A stretch of 64,000 nt of DNA, taken from contig NZ_JMLS01000008.1 in assembly GCF_000686845.1 (NCBI RefSeq), positions 62,001 to 126,000 of the forward strand. Direction: 5' to 3'. This DNA comes from Paenibacillus sp. UNC451MF. Its GTDB lineage: Bacteria > Bacillota > Bacilli > Paenibacillales > NBRC-103111. A model generated the notes under the pieces. It did no database searches. It saw nothing but the letters and a program-made list of their open reading frames with translations, and was not told where the DNA came from. This document shows, piece after piece, positions 52,219 through 61,322 of the stretch (position 1 is the stretch's first letter; each line of letters starts with the position of its first letter). A program made the position numbers and the translations under genes.

Positions 52219-54051
52219 ATGAGTAACGGACGCATTCCGGAAGAAATCATCGAATCAGTCCTCAAGCATCATGATATTGTGGATGTCGTTGGCCGTTATG
52301 TGCATTTAAGCAAGCAAGGGCACTATATGAAAGGGCTTTGTCCGTTTCATTCGGAGAAAACGCCATCTTTTACCGTTACACCTGAAAAGCAAATTTATCA
52401 TTGCTTCGGCTGTGGAGCCGGAGGCGGTGTCATTCAGTTTTTGATGGCAATGGAAGGATACTCCTTTGCAGAAGCGATCAACCAAATGGCTAAGGAAGCC
52501 AATCTGGATATCGGCATAGATGCACAGGCAGATCAACGCCCCCAGCAAAACCCGGAAAAAACGAAGCTGCTAGAAGCCTACGAGCTTGCCGGGAAATTGT
52601 ATCAGTATATTTTGAAGAATACCGAGCAGGGCAAGCAGGCTATGCAATATTTAAGATCGCGGGGTCTGAACGATAAGCAAATAGAAACGTTCGGAATCGG
52701 CTACGCTCCCACTCAGTGGGATACGCTGACACAGCTGCTGGAGAGGCGGCAATTCTCTTTACCTTTAATGGAAAAGGGAGGGCTAATTTCGGCAAGGCAG
52801 GACAGTCAAGGATATTTTGATAAGTTCCGTGACCGTATCATATTTCCGATCCATGATTGGAAAGGGCAAGTCATCGCTTTTGCAGGAAGAGCTATGGGTG
52901 ATGTACAGCCCAAATATTTGAACAGTCCGGAATCGATGTTATTTTACAAAAGCCGAAGCCTCTATAATATGCATCTGGCAAGGCCTAACATTCGAAAGCA
53001 CCAGCAGTTGGTTTTATTCGAAGGCTATATGGATGTCATTAAGGCTTGGGAAGCCGGTGTGGTCAACGGAGTTGCCACTATGGGAACCGCATTGACCGGA
53101 GAACATGCGGAAATGATTCGCAAACAAGCGGATCAAGTCATAGTCGCATACGACGGCGATTCAGCCGGTCAGGCTGCAGCCTATAAGAGCATTCCGATCT
53201 TGGAGAAGGCAGGCTTGCTCGTTAAGGTGGCGATAATCCCGAACGGGCAGGATCCGGACGAATACATTACGAGTAACGGTTCTGAACGATTTGTACGGGA
53301 AGTGATTGAAGCTGCCGTACCGTCGATCAAATATAAACTTCTTTATTTTCGCAAAAATTTCAAACTGCAGGAGGATGGAGAAAAGCTTCGCTATATTCAG
53401 CAAGCACTCAAAATCATTGCTGACATTCCTTCACCTATCGAAAGAGAGCATTATGTAAGGGAGCTGTCAACCGAATTCAATTATTCCTACGAATCGGCGT
53501 TACAAACCTTGAACGAAATTCGACTCCAAACGGAAAAAAACAACAAGTTCGGGGATAATAAAGATAAACCGTGGAATAATGTTATGAATGACGGAACACC
53601 TCGGCAGCAAAATCCCTCATTATATCTTGCTTATCATAATGCGGAGCGTCAGCTCTTGGCTATCATGATGTACGATCGGGAAGTGACGCATTACGTAGAG
53701 CGGGAGCTAGGAGACCAATTTAACGTAGATGCTCACGCGGCGCTGGCTGCTTATTTGTACGCTTATTTTGCACAAGGGTATGAACCGAATGCAAGCAGCT
53801 TTATAGCTATGCTTCAAGAAGCGGAGCTGGAGAGTCTGGCCAGTTCTATAGCGATGATGGGCAATTCTCACGGGGTCAATGATCAAGTCATCGATGACTA
53901 CATCCGAGAAATAAAAAAATACCCGCAGCAGCAATTAATCAAGCGAAAAAGAGAAGAAATGATTCGCGCAGAACGTTCAGGGGACATTATACGGGCTGCA
54001 CAAATAGGTATTGAGATTATATCCCTAGAAAAGCAATTGAAATTATCCTAA
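52219..54051 (+). CDS. dnaG: DNA primase DnaG
   Basis: 610-residue replicative primase. The N-terminal zinc finger has Cys41, His44, Cys62 and Cys65 (CPFH...CFGC). The TOPRIM domain has LFEGYMDVIKAW and VIVAYDGDSAG near 265-320. A C-terminal helicase-binding region (about 460-610) follows. ATG 52219 follows GAAGGTGGATAGG; the TTG at 52204 is not needed. Next to sigA as in the macromolecular-synthesis operon. Confidence 0.96.
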   Translation: MSNGRIPEEIIESVLKHHDIVDVVGRYVHLSKQGHYMKGLCPFHSEKTPSFTVTPEKQIYHCFGCGAGGGVIQFLMAMEGYSFAEAINQMAKEANLDIGIDAQADQRPQQNPEKTKLLEAYELAGKLYQYILKNTEQGKQAMQYLRSRGLNDKQIETFGIGYAPTQWDTLTQLLERRQFSLPLMEKGGLISARQDSQGYFDKFRDRIIFPIHDWKGQVIAFAGRAMGDVQPKYLNSPESMLFYKSRSLYNMHLARPNIRKHQQLVLFEGYMDVIKAWEAGVVNGVATMGTALTGEHAEMIRKQADQVIVAYDGDSAGQAAAYKSIPILEKAGLLVKVAIIPNGQDPDEYITSNGSERFVREVIEAAVPSIKYKLLYFRKNFKLQEDGEKLRYIQQALKIIADIPSPIEREHYVRELSTEFNYSYESALQTLNEIRLQTEKNNKFGDNKDKPWNNVMNDGTPRQQNPSLYLAYHNAERQLLAIMMYDREVTHYVERELGDQFNVDAHAALAAYLYAYFAQGYEPNASSFIAMLQEAELESLASSIAMMGNSHGVNDQVIDDYIREIKKYPQQQLIKRKREEMIRAERSGDIIRAAQIGIEIISLEKQLKLS

Positions 54052-54094
54052 GCGCACAAGCGGAAGATGTTTCTAGGGAGGAGGGAGTTGGATT

Positions 54095-55210
54095 ATGGCG
54101 AACGATCAACATACGGAGATAGAGACTGAGTTGACGTTAGAGCAAGTCAAGGAGCAGCTGATTGAGCATGGCAAGAAGCGTTCCTCTTTAACCTACAAAG
54201 ATATTATGGAGAAGCTGGCTCCCTTTGATCAGGATCCTGAGCAAATTGATGAGTTTTTCGAGCAGCTTTCTGAGATGGGGATCGATGTAGGGAACGAATC
54301 GGATGAAGATAATGAGCATGGTCCGGGTCAAGAACACGACGATTTCAATTTTGATGATGATTTGTCTTTGCCACCGGGCATCAAAATTAACGATCCGGTA
54401 CGTATGTATTTGAAGGAAATCGGTAGAGTTCCTTTGTTGTCAGCTGAGGATGAAGTTGATCTGGCCAAACGTATCGAATTAGGAGATGAGGAAGCGAAAC
54501 GCCGCTTGGCGGAAGCAAACCTGCGTCTCGTCGTCAGCATCGCTAAACGGTATGTTGGACGAGGAATGCTGTTCCTCGACTTAATCCAAGAAGGTAATAT
54601 GGGCTTGATTAAAGCGGTTGAGAAATTCGACCACGATAAAGGCTTTAAGTTCAGTACGTACGCCACATGGTGGATTCGTCAAGCCATTACCCGCGCTATC
54701 GCAGACCAAGCAAGAACGATTCGTATCCCAGTGCATATGGTCGAAACGATCAACAAACTGATTCGTGTATCGCGTCAACTGCTTCAGGAGCTCGGACGTG
54801 AGCCTATGCCTGAGGAAATTGCTAAGGAAATGGATCTGAGTACGGACAAAGTTCGTGAAATTATGAAAATTGCACAGGAGCCTGTATCGTTGGAAACACC
54901 GATCGGGGAAGAAGACGATTCGCACCTGGGTGATTTTATCGAGGATCAGGAGGCTTTGGCCCCTGCAGACGCGGCAGCTTACGAATTGTTAAAGGAGCAG
55001 CTCGAGGATGTACTCGATACGTTAACAGAGCGTGAGGAGAATGTTCTCCGGCTTCGTTTCGGTTTGGATGATGGTCGTACCCGTACATTGGAGGAAGTCG
55101 GTAAAGTGTTCGGCGTTACTCGTGAACGGATTCGTCAAATCGAAGCAAAGGCGCTGCGGAAGCTGAGACATCCTAGCCGCAGCAAACGTCTGAAAGATTT
55201 TCTTGAATAG
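54095..55210 (+). CDS. sigA: RNA polymerase sigma factor SigA (RpoD)
   Basis: 371-residue primary sigma factor. Region 1.1 is reduced, as in Bacillus (acidic stretch 70-85). Region 2 has [20 protein letters not shown] and [14 protein letters not shown]. Region 3 and region 4 follow, the latter with [20 protein letters not shown] and [15 protein letters not shown]. The promoters noted elsewhere in the window fit its consensus. ATG 54095 follows GGGAGGAGGG. A terminator follows. Confidence 0.97.
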   Translation: MANDQHTEIETELTLEQVKEQLIEHGKKRSSLTYKDIMEKLAPFDQDPEQIDEFFEQLSEMGIDVGNESDEDNEHGPGQEHDDFNFDDDLSLPPGIKINDPVRMYLKEIGRVPLLSAEDEVDLAKRIELGDEEAKRRLAEANLRLVVSIAKRYVGRGMLFLDLIQEGNMGLIKAVEKFDHDKGFKFSTYATWWIRQAITRAIADQARTIRIPVHMVETINKLIRVSRQLLQELGREPMPEEIAKEMDLSTDKVREIMKIAQEPVSLETPIGEEDDSHLGDFIEDQEALAPADAAAYELLKEQLEDVLDTLTEREENVLRLRFGLDDGRTRTLEEVGKVFGVTRERIRQIEAKALRKLRHPSRSKRLKDFLE

Positions 55211-55225
55211 TACTTAGAACCTTAT

Positions 55226-55263
55226 GACCTTTCTGCACTCGTTGCAGTCAGGTCTAATTTTTT
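55226..55263 (+). terminator. Rho-independent terminator of sigA
   Basis: GACCT / AGGTC and CTGCA / TGCAG stack around a small internal loop and a short loop; TAATTTTTTG follows. Confidence 0.8.
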
Positions 55264-55336
55264 GTTTCACCTCAACCGATAAAATGAACATGAAACCGTT
55301 GAAGAAATATCGCTGAGAAGAGGTGAACCAGATCTG

Positions 55337-56167
55337 ATGGATGACAAACGAAAAATAATTATTCGCGAAATTGAGCAATGGCGTAAGAGCAAGCTGCTGC
55401 CGGAACATTACTGTGATTTCTTATTAAACATTTATTTAGAAGATAGAGCGAGCCAAGGTAAGACGTCTTTTCTAGGGATAACTCCAGCAGCAATAAAAAA
55501 CAGTAATTGGAAAATATGGGTACTCATCTTCGGCCTTATTGCCGTTATTTCTTTAACTGCTCTTAATTTTACCGCTTTTAATTTACCAATGCAAATTGGG
55601 GTATCTTTGCTCTTTTTATTTGTATGTTACGCTCTAGGAAGTTTGCAAAGATTACATGAGCCGCTGAGAGCCCAAATATTGTTTGGCGTGGCTTCACTTT
55701 TTTTATTGTTTATAGGGGTTTATATGTTCAGACTATACAACATACACGAGCCTGTTCTTGTTGTAGGCTTCGTGGTTTTGTGCAGCTTGGTGTGGCTGCT
55801 GACGGGGCTTCTATCACGCTTTATCCTGTTTCAGCTGTGCGGCTGGATTGTTCTCGTGTTTTGTTATGGATGGCTGCTTCATTACCAGTTGGATTCCATT
55901 AATTGGGTCACATTGGAATTGAGCTGGGTGCCGCTTAGTGTTTTATTCGGTTGGCTGGGTTGGATTCTTCATGAAAAAACGAAGCAAACCGGTACGGTCT
56001 TCCTTATGCTCAGCTGTATCGTTTGGTTTATGCCAGAACTATATGGTATGCTGTATGCCGAGCAGTATGGCGCCCAGGTGGTTCAGCTGGCGCTAGTAGG
56101 TAAAATATTTTTTGAAGCAAGCTTGTTGTTTGCATTTAGAAAAAAATGGACTGAGTGGGTTGCCTAA
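55337..56167 (+). CDS. Multi-pass membrane protein of unknown function
   Basis: 276-residue protein with a charged N-terminus (KRKIIIREIEQWRKSKLLPEHY) and about eight hydrophobic segments from residue 55 onward. The N-terminal helix resembles the start of DUF2157-like membrane proteins, but I am not sure. It sits where B. subtilis has cccA, between sigA and trmK, but is not a cytochrome: there is no CxxCH. ATG 55337 follows AGAGGTGAACC. The stop is close to the trmK start. Confidence 0.8.
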   Translation: MDDKRKIIIREIEQWRKSKLLPEHYCDFLLNIYLEDRASQGKTSFLGITPAAIKNSNWKIWVLIFGLIAVISLTALNFTAFNLPMQIGVSLLFLFVCYALGSLQRLHEPLRAQILFGVASLFLLFIGVYMFRLYNIHEPVLVVGFVVLCSLVWLLTGLLSRFILFQLCGWIVLVFCYGWLLHYQLDSINWVTLELSWVPLSVLFGWLGWILHEKTKQTGTVFLMLSCIVWFMPELYGMLYAEQYGAQVVQLALVGKIFFEASLLFAFRKKWTEWVA

Positions 56168-56168
56168 T

Positions 56169-56939
56169 ATGTTAAAATTGTCAAAACGACTTGAAATGAT
56201 AGCAAAACAAGTGCCTGCAGGGAGTACAATTGCGGATATCGGCTCCGATCATGCGCTTCTTCCGAGCTTTTTGGCGCTTCAAGGCCGTATTACAAAAGGA
56301 ATCGCAGGAGAAGTAAATCCGGGACCTTTCCAGGCTGCTTCAAAGCAGATTCGCGAATCTAGGCTAGGGGAGATCGTTGATGTTCGTCTGGGAGACGGTC
56401 TGGCGGTTATTGCTGCTGGCGAAGTAGAAGTTATTACGATAGCTGGCATGGGTGGTGCGCTGATTGCAAGCATTTTGGAGAATGGATCGGAAAAGCTTGC
56501 AGGCATAAAGCGGCTCGTATTACAACCTAATGTAGGGGAATATAACGTAAGAAGCTGGTTATTAGAAAATGGGTGGCTTTTGACGGAAGAATTTATTCTC
56601 GAGGAAGACGGTAAAATATACGAAATACTTGTCGCTGTCTTTTCCGAAGAAGCAGCTATAGATAATGAGGCATTATACCAACCTCGGATTCTTGATGGGG
56701 AGCTTACTGCCGATAGAGAGCTTCTTCTGAAGATGGGCCCTTATTTGATGCAAAATCCTTCAAATGTATGGTTCCAAAAGTGGGAATTCGAGTTAAGCAA
56801 GCTGGATATGATTCGGCGTCAGCTGGCCTTGTCGGATTCACCGGAGTCACGAACAAAGGAGCAAGAGCTTGAACAAGAAATGAAACGTATCAAGGAGGTT
56901 ATGGCATGTTTGCAAAAGGACAAAACATCATCCAAATGA
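56169..56939 (+). CDS. trmK: tRNA (adenine22-N1)-methyltransferase TrmK
   Basis: 256-residue SAM-dependent methyltransferase making m1A22 in tRNA. It begins MLKLSKRLEMIAKQV. Motif I is IADIGSDHALLPSFL (about 20-35), and ITIAGMGGALI (near 90) is typical of the family. A C-terminal coiled coil is Glu/Lys-rich. ATG 56169 has only a weak site, so translation may depend on coupling with the preceding membrane-protein gene, whose stop is 2 bases before. It overlaps yqfO by 34 bases. Confidence 0.94.
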   Translation: MLKLSKRLEMIAKQVPAGSTIADIGSDHALLPSFLALQGRITKGIAGEVNPGPFQAASKQIRESRLGEIVDVRLGDGLAVIAAGEVEVITIAGMGGALIASILENGSEKLAGIKRLVLQPNVGEYNVRSWLLENGWLLTEEFILEEDGKIYEILVAVFSEEAAIDNEALYQPRILDGELTADRELLLKMGPYLMQNPSNVWFQKWEFELSKLDMIRRQLALSDSPESRTKEQELEQEMKRIKEVMACLQKDKTSSK

Positions 56940-58021
56940 TGGAGGAACTGGCGCCGAAGCACTATGCCGTACCGGACGATAAAATAGGGCTGCAATTGGG
57001 CACTTTGAATAAAGAAATAACTAACGTACTCGTCGCCCTTGATGTTACGGATGAGGTTGTCGACGAGGCAATCCGTTTGAAAGCTAATTTAATTATTGCT
57101 CATCATGCGATCATTTTCAGACCGCTGGCTCATCTGCAAACGGATTCTCCTGCAGGAAGACTGTATGAAAAGCTTATTAAGAATGATATCGCGGTGTATA
57201 TCGCGCATACGAATTTGGACGTAGCTGAAGGCGGAGTTAACGATTTGATGGCTGATGCGCTTGGCTTAAACGGCCTGTCGCCGCTTGAGGATATTCATAC
57301 GGATAAGCTTAAGAAGCTCGTTGTGTTTATCCCTGAGGATCATCTGGATAAGGTTCGGCAAGCGCTGTTTCAAGCAGGTGCGGGTTGGATCGGGCACTAC
57401 AGTCATTGCAGCTTTAATATTGCTGGAACAGGGACTTTTGTGCCTGAAGAGGGTAGTGATCCTTTTATCGGCAAGCAGGGTAAGCTTGAGGAAGTCCGTG
57501 AAGTAAGATTGGAAACCATTATTCCTCAAAGTATTGAGCGCAAAGCGATACAAGCAATGCTTAAAGCACATCCTTACGAGGAAGTCGCTTATGATTTGTA
57601 CCATTTGGATTTAAAAGGCCGTACCTTTGGTTTAGGCCGCGTAGGGAAGCTGGATGACTCCATTACGCTGCAGCAGCTCTGTGAGCAGGTAAAGCAAGCG
57701 TATGAGGTTCCTACGGTACGTCTGGTCGGAGATCCTAATCGTTCAGTTCGCAAAATTGCTGTACTCGGAGGATCAGGAAGCCGTTATGTACGTCATGCGT
57801 TGTTCGCTGGGGCAGACGTCTTGATTACTGGAGATATTGACTACCATACGGCACATGATGCCTTGGCTGCAGGTCTTGCCCTAATTGATCCGGGACATAA
57901 TGTGGAGAAAATTATGAAGCAGAGCGTAACTGGTTATTTGCAAAAAAAGCTGCAGGATAAGAAGTCGGATACACAAGTATTTGCGTCGGTAATCAATACA
58001 GAGCCATTCCAGTTTGTTTAA
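56906..58021 (+). CDS. yqfO: Nif3/YqfO-like dinuclear metal centre protein
   Basis: 371-residue protein of the Nif3/DUF34 family, annotated as GTP cyclohydrolase 1 type 2-like in some databases; the true activity is unclear. The metal site includes His66 and His67 (IIAHHAIIF) and AHTNLD (about 99-104), with a C-terminal pair in ITGDIDYHTAHDA. The middle (about 125-235) is the PII-like insertion of YqfO. ATG 56906 follows CAAGGAGG, inside trmK. Confidence 0.93.
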   Translation: MFAKGQNIIQMMEELAPKHYAVPDDKIGLQLGTLNKEITNVLVALDVTDEVVDEAIRLKANLIIAHHAIIFRPLAHLQTDSPAGRLYEKLIKNDIAVYIAHTNLDVAEGGVNDLMADALGLNGLSPLEDIHTDKLKKLVVFIPEDHLDKVRQALFQAGAGWIGHYSHCSFNIAGTGTFVPEEGSDPFIGKQGKLEEVREVRLETIIPQSIERKAIQAMLKAHPYEEVAYDLYHLDLKGRTFGLGRVGKLDDSITLQQLCEQVKQAYEVPTVRLVGDPNRSVRKIAVLGGSGSRYVRHALFAGADVLITGDIDYHTAHDALAAGLALIDPGHNVEKIMKQSVTGYLQKKLQDKKSDTQVFASVINTEPFQFV

Positions 58022-58116
58022 GAGCATGAAGCAGAACGAACGGCTTTCATTGCTTCTAAAACATCACGATTTCAATGAATCGTATTGAATTGGTTCAATT
58101 GGAAACAAGGGAATGG

Positions 58117-58145
58117 TTGTTTTTTATTCGAAATCGCTGTATACT
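58117..58145 (+). promoter_or_regulatory. Promoter of rnpB
   Basis: TTGTTT (58117-58122), 17-base spacer, TATACT (58140-58145). The RNA begins about 14 bases later. Confidence 0.55.
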
Positions 58146-58158
58146 AGCAAATGCACAT

Positions 58159-58570
58159 CAGGAAAGCTTGACAGACAATCGCTGGTGAGAAATCACGAGA
58201 GGAAAGTCCGGGCTCCATAGGGCAGGATGCTGGATAACGTCCAGTCAGCGCGAGCTGAAGGCTAGTGCCACAGAAATGGACCGCCGATGGCGAGAGGCTT
58301 GTCCTTTCGCACAGGTAAGGGTGGAACCGTGGTGTAAGAGACCACGAGGAGATATGGTGACATATGTCCTGGTAAACCCCATTTGGAGCAAGACCTAGAG
58401 GAACGCACGTCTTTTCGAAGACAGTCCTTGCCCGGGACGCGTTCGGGTTGGTCGCTTGAGCTGAGCAGCAATGTTTGGCCTAGATAGATGATTGTCGCTT
58501 CAACGGTGGGAGGGTGGTACCCGTTATGACCACTGGAAGTACAGAACCCGGCTTACGGCAAGCTTTCCTG
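58159..58570 (+). ncRNA. rnpB: RNase P RNA (class A architecture)
   Basis: Catalytic RNA of ribonuclease P, which trims tRNA 5' ends. The ends pair as P1: CAGGAAAGCTTG (58159-58170) with CAAGCTTTCCTG (58559-58570). Core motifs read GAGGAAAGTCCGGGCTCC, CCGCCGATGG, CAGGTAAGGGTG, GGTAAACCCCA, GGAGCAAGACC and, near the 3' end, CCTAGATAGATGATTG and ACAGAACCCGGCTTA. These match the E. coli-like class A pattern; B. subtilis class B instead has a different region around GGTAAACCCCTCGAGC. A terminator follows. Confidence 0.93.
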
Positions 58571-58579
58571 GAACCAAGA

Positions 58580-58605
58580 AAAAACCGCCCTTGCAGGCGG
58601 TTTTT
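58580..58605 (+). terminator. Terminator of rnpB (bidirectional)
   Basis: AAAAACCGCC / GGCGGTTTTT with a 6-base loop. It also has T residues on the opposite strand, so it can terminate the converging protease gene. Confidence 0.88.
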
Positions 58606-58635
58606 GTGCTGTTGTGACGTATATTGAATATAGAT

Positions 58636-60552
58636 TCATCTCCATCCGAGACGTTCAAGAAGTCTTTGTGCCCAATCCGATTTAGCGGGAACCGTCTCAG
58701 GACTCGTTTGAGTTTGAGTTTGCGGATGTTGCATAGCTTGCGGATTTTTTCCGCCTTGGGCTTTTTTGAGAGCAGCAACGACGTCGATTAACCCGCTGCC
58801 GAAATAGGAGTCTTTTCCCTTGGGACCTATATCTTGGGCTGTATCGCGCATAATTTGCATAACCTCGGTGTTTTTCAATTCCGGATTAACGGAACGAATC
58901 AAGGCGGCTAGTGCCGTGACGTGTGGGCTCGCCATGGACGTACCTGATAAAGCCGCATACTGATTATGCGGATAGGTACTAGCGATACTTACGCCAGGAG
59001 CCGCGACATCGATGTAATCTCCATAGTTGGAGAACGATGCTTTATTTTTATTGGCATCAGTGGCGGCAACGGCGAACACTTCAGGATAAGCAGCAGGAAA
59101 GCCTGGAGTCGCGGTATTATCATTGCCGCTTGCGGCAATTAATACGACATCATGATCATATGCATACCGTATCGCGTCATGTAGGAAATTCGCATCGGCA
59201 TAGTTACCAAGACTCATATTAATGACTTTGGCACCATGATCTGTGGCCCATATAATTCCTTGAGCGACGGAATAGGTGCTGCCCGCACCGCTTTGGTCCA
59301 GCACTTTGACAGGCATAATGCGGTTATACCAGCTCATACCAGCAACACCCAAATTGTTGTTGACGATGGCACCGACAACGCCTGCAACATGAGTCCCATG
59401 ACCGACATCGTCTGCAGGAGGGGCATCATTATTTACTACGTTGTACCCGGCGATCAACTGGTCTTTCAAGTCAGGATGGTTCAGATCAACACCGGTATCC
59501 ACGATAGCTACCTTGATATCCTCGGAGCCTTTGGAGATGGCCCAGCCGGATTCTGTATCGATTAAAGGCAGATTCCATTGATAACGCTGGTATAAGGAAT
59601 CATTAGGCTTGATATCCGATTGATTGTTTTGGTTAGACTGCGCGCTGTTTTCGTTTACCGCGTCAACCGCCGCGCTGTTGGTTAAATATAAAAAATGAGG
59701 CTCCGCATAGGCGACATTCCATTTTTTGAAGTAGTCCATCAATTGCTTAGCTTCCATTTGACGGGATTCGAAGACATACGTATAGCCAACTTTCCGATAA
59801 TGAGTTGTGCCGATATCCGCTTCAATTTTGGCTAAGTCAGTGCTAGAAGGTTCATTCTTAAAACGGACCACGACCTGATTCACATGATAGTGGCTTGTCC
59901 CTTCATTTTCTTCGGGATGATTGACTTTTACATCCTTCAATGTTTTGGAATCCACCGATTCAATCTTGTAGTGATTATCTGCAGGATAGGTTACTATGCG
60001 CAAATTTTTCAACTGATGGTCTTCCACTTGCTTCAATATGGTTTGTTTGATAACGCCAAGCAAGGCAGAATTTGAGTTGGTGGAGGGCACTCCAAGCACG
60101 AAATACGTTTCGCCGTTGTGCTGAAAAGGGGCCGATTGGTAGCTGTTACCCTGATCTGTCAGTTGCTTGGCCTTTGATAATTCAGGCTCGGCTAGCTTAC
60201 GGAGCGCGTCATCCAATTGCCCTGCTTGCACGCCTCGGTCCAATGGTTCTGATTTGGTGACCCAATAAAGCTTATGCATTTGCGGATGCTCCTGTTGAAG
60301 CTTCTGCAGGCTATTCAGCTTTGTACCGGGTGCTTGATGTTCCGCCTGACTTAGCATTCGCCGGAGTTCCAGGCTGCACTGAGAGCGGCATAAATCATCC
60401 GTAAGCTTCATATCCTGCGATAAAGCAGCTTGCTTGACTTTTATTTCTTCAGCGGGAGATAGGCCTGCAATTCGTGGTGCCCCTTCGTTACGGGGAAATA
60501 GGAGAGCACCAAACGCAAGCAATAAAGCAAAAGACAAGGCATATTTCCACAT
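58636..60552 (-). CDS. Subtilisin-like S8 serine protease with N-terminal prodomain
   Basis: 638-residue exported protease. A signal peptide or anchor (ALSFALLLAFGALLF) precedes a long region of about 300 residues, including an I9-type inhibitor-like fold near 225-290. The catalytic domain (about 320-590) has Asp352 (VDTGVD), His385 (GHGTHVAG) and Ser539 (SGTSMASPH). A Pro/Gln/Thr-rich tail follows. On the minus strand the ATG is preceded by AAGGAG. It converges with rnpB and is divergent from the YpuI-like gene. Family members are secreted general proteases; the substrate is not indicated. Confidence 0.93.
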   Translation of the reverse strand: MWKYALSFALLLAFGALLFPRNEGAPRIAGLSPAEEIKVKQAALSQDMKLTDDLCRSQCSLELRRMLSQAEHQAPGTKLNSLQKLQQEHPQMHKLYWVTKSEPLDRGVQAGQLDDALRKLAEPELSKAKQLTDQGNSYQSAPFQHNGETYFVLGVPSTNSNSALLGVIKQTILKQVEDHQLKNLRIVTYPADNHYKIESVDSKTLKDVKVNHPEENEGTSHYHVNQVVVRFKNEPSSTDLAKIEADIGTTHYRKVGYTYVFESRQMEAKQLMDYFKKWNVAYAEPHFLYLTNSAAVDAVNENSAQSNQNNQSDIKPNDSLYQRYQWNLPLIDTESGWAISKGSEDIKVAIVDTGVDLNHPDLKDQLIAGYNVVNNDAPPADDVGHGTHVAGVVGAIVNNNLGVAGMSWYNRIMPVKVLDQSGAGSTYSVAQGIIWATDHGAKVINMSLGNYADANFLHDAIRYAYDHDVVLIAASGNDNTATPGFPAAYPEVFAVAATDANKNKASFSNYGDYIDVAAPGVSIASTYPHNQYAALSGTSMASPHVTALAALIRSVNPELKNTEVMQIMRDTAQDIGPKGKDSYFGSGLIDVVAALKKAQGGKNPQAMQHPQTQTQTSPETVPAKSDWAQRLLERLGWR

Positions 60553-60750
60553 CGGACTGACTCCTTTTCCTTAAAGTTAAGGTTAGGGTCTCCGCGCAAT
60601 GTTTTTCTTACAACCGGAAATCATCTCCTTGGATTTTTAACCAATAGTGATTTTTCATATTACTTTTAACTACAATTTGTGGTACGATGAAGAAAGAAGT
60701 GCACACCAATTACTAGCATGTTTTGTTTCAAATACAGGAGGTCTTGAATT

Positions 60751-61251
60751 ATGGCGATGTTAACTGTGAAAAACTTATGCGAAACGACTAAATCCAAACT
60801 TAGCGATGCCATCTCGAAAATGGAAACATTCTTGAATGAACATTCCTTGCAGCAGCTGAATTCTGAAATGGATTCTTCGATGGAGGAATTTTATAAGGGC
60901 TATCTATCCGACACTCGTCATCTTCTTGTATTCAGCGAAGTAGCATATGAGAAGCTTGGAGTAAGCTTAAGACGTCCAACTTTTAACGTTGAGTATGCTG
61001 AGAAAGTATTGTATGAAGTGTATCACGGCAGCGTGAACAACTTTTTCTATCCTAAAAATGAATGCTATTCTGAGGATGGCCGTTACGCTTACACGGGACA
61101 AGATGCGATTCGTTTCCGCAAAAAACCGACACGTGCGGTTCGCGATCTAACCATTGAACTTTCTAAAATTTTCGAGACATTGCGCGAAGATTTGGCTTAT
61201 TATGAAACCGACTATATTACGCAAAAACGTATGCAAGGCGAACGCGTATAA
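60751..61251 (+). CDS. YpuI-like (DUF3907) protein
   Basis: 166-residue soluble helical protein resembling YpuI family members (KFDDLS-like helical N-terminus, then NVEYAEKVLYEVYHG, NNFFYPKNECYSEDGR and KKPTRAVRDLTIELSKIF). No enzyme motif. The assignment to DUF3907 is from memory. ATG 60751 follows CAGGAGG. A terminator follows. Confidence 0.7.
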   Translation: MAMLTVKNLCETTKSKLSDAISKMETFLNEHSLQQLNSEMDSSMEEFYKGYLSDTRHLLVFSEVAYEKLGVSLRRPTFNVEYAEKVLYEVYHGSVNNFFYPKNECYSEDGRYAYTGQDAIRFRKKPTRAVRDLTIELSKIFETLREDLAYYETDYITQKRMQGERV

Positions 61252-61276
61252 ATATAACAACATGGAAATACTTACT

Positions 61277-61301
61277 AGAGATGCTAACGCATCTCTTTTT
61301 G
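61277..61301 (+). terminator. Rho-independent terminator of the YpuI-like gene
   Basis: AGAGATGC-TAAC-GCATCTCT, followed by TTTTT. Confidence 0.85.
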
Positions 61302-61322
61302 TTTAGAGAGGGGTGTCAAATT

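Noticed and set aside
58511-58523. AGGGTGGTACCCG resembles the T-box antiterminator core
   Set aside because: It lies inside a hairpin of the RNase P RNA, with no tRNA-synthetase gene downstream and no specifier loop.
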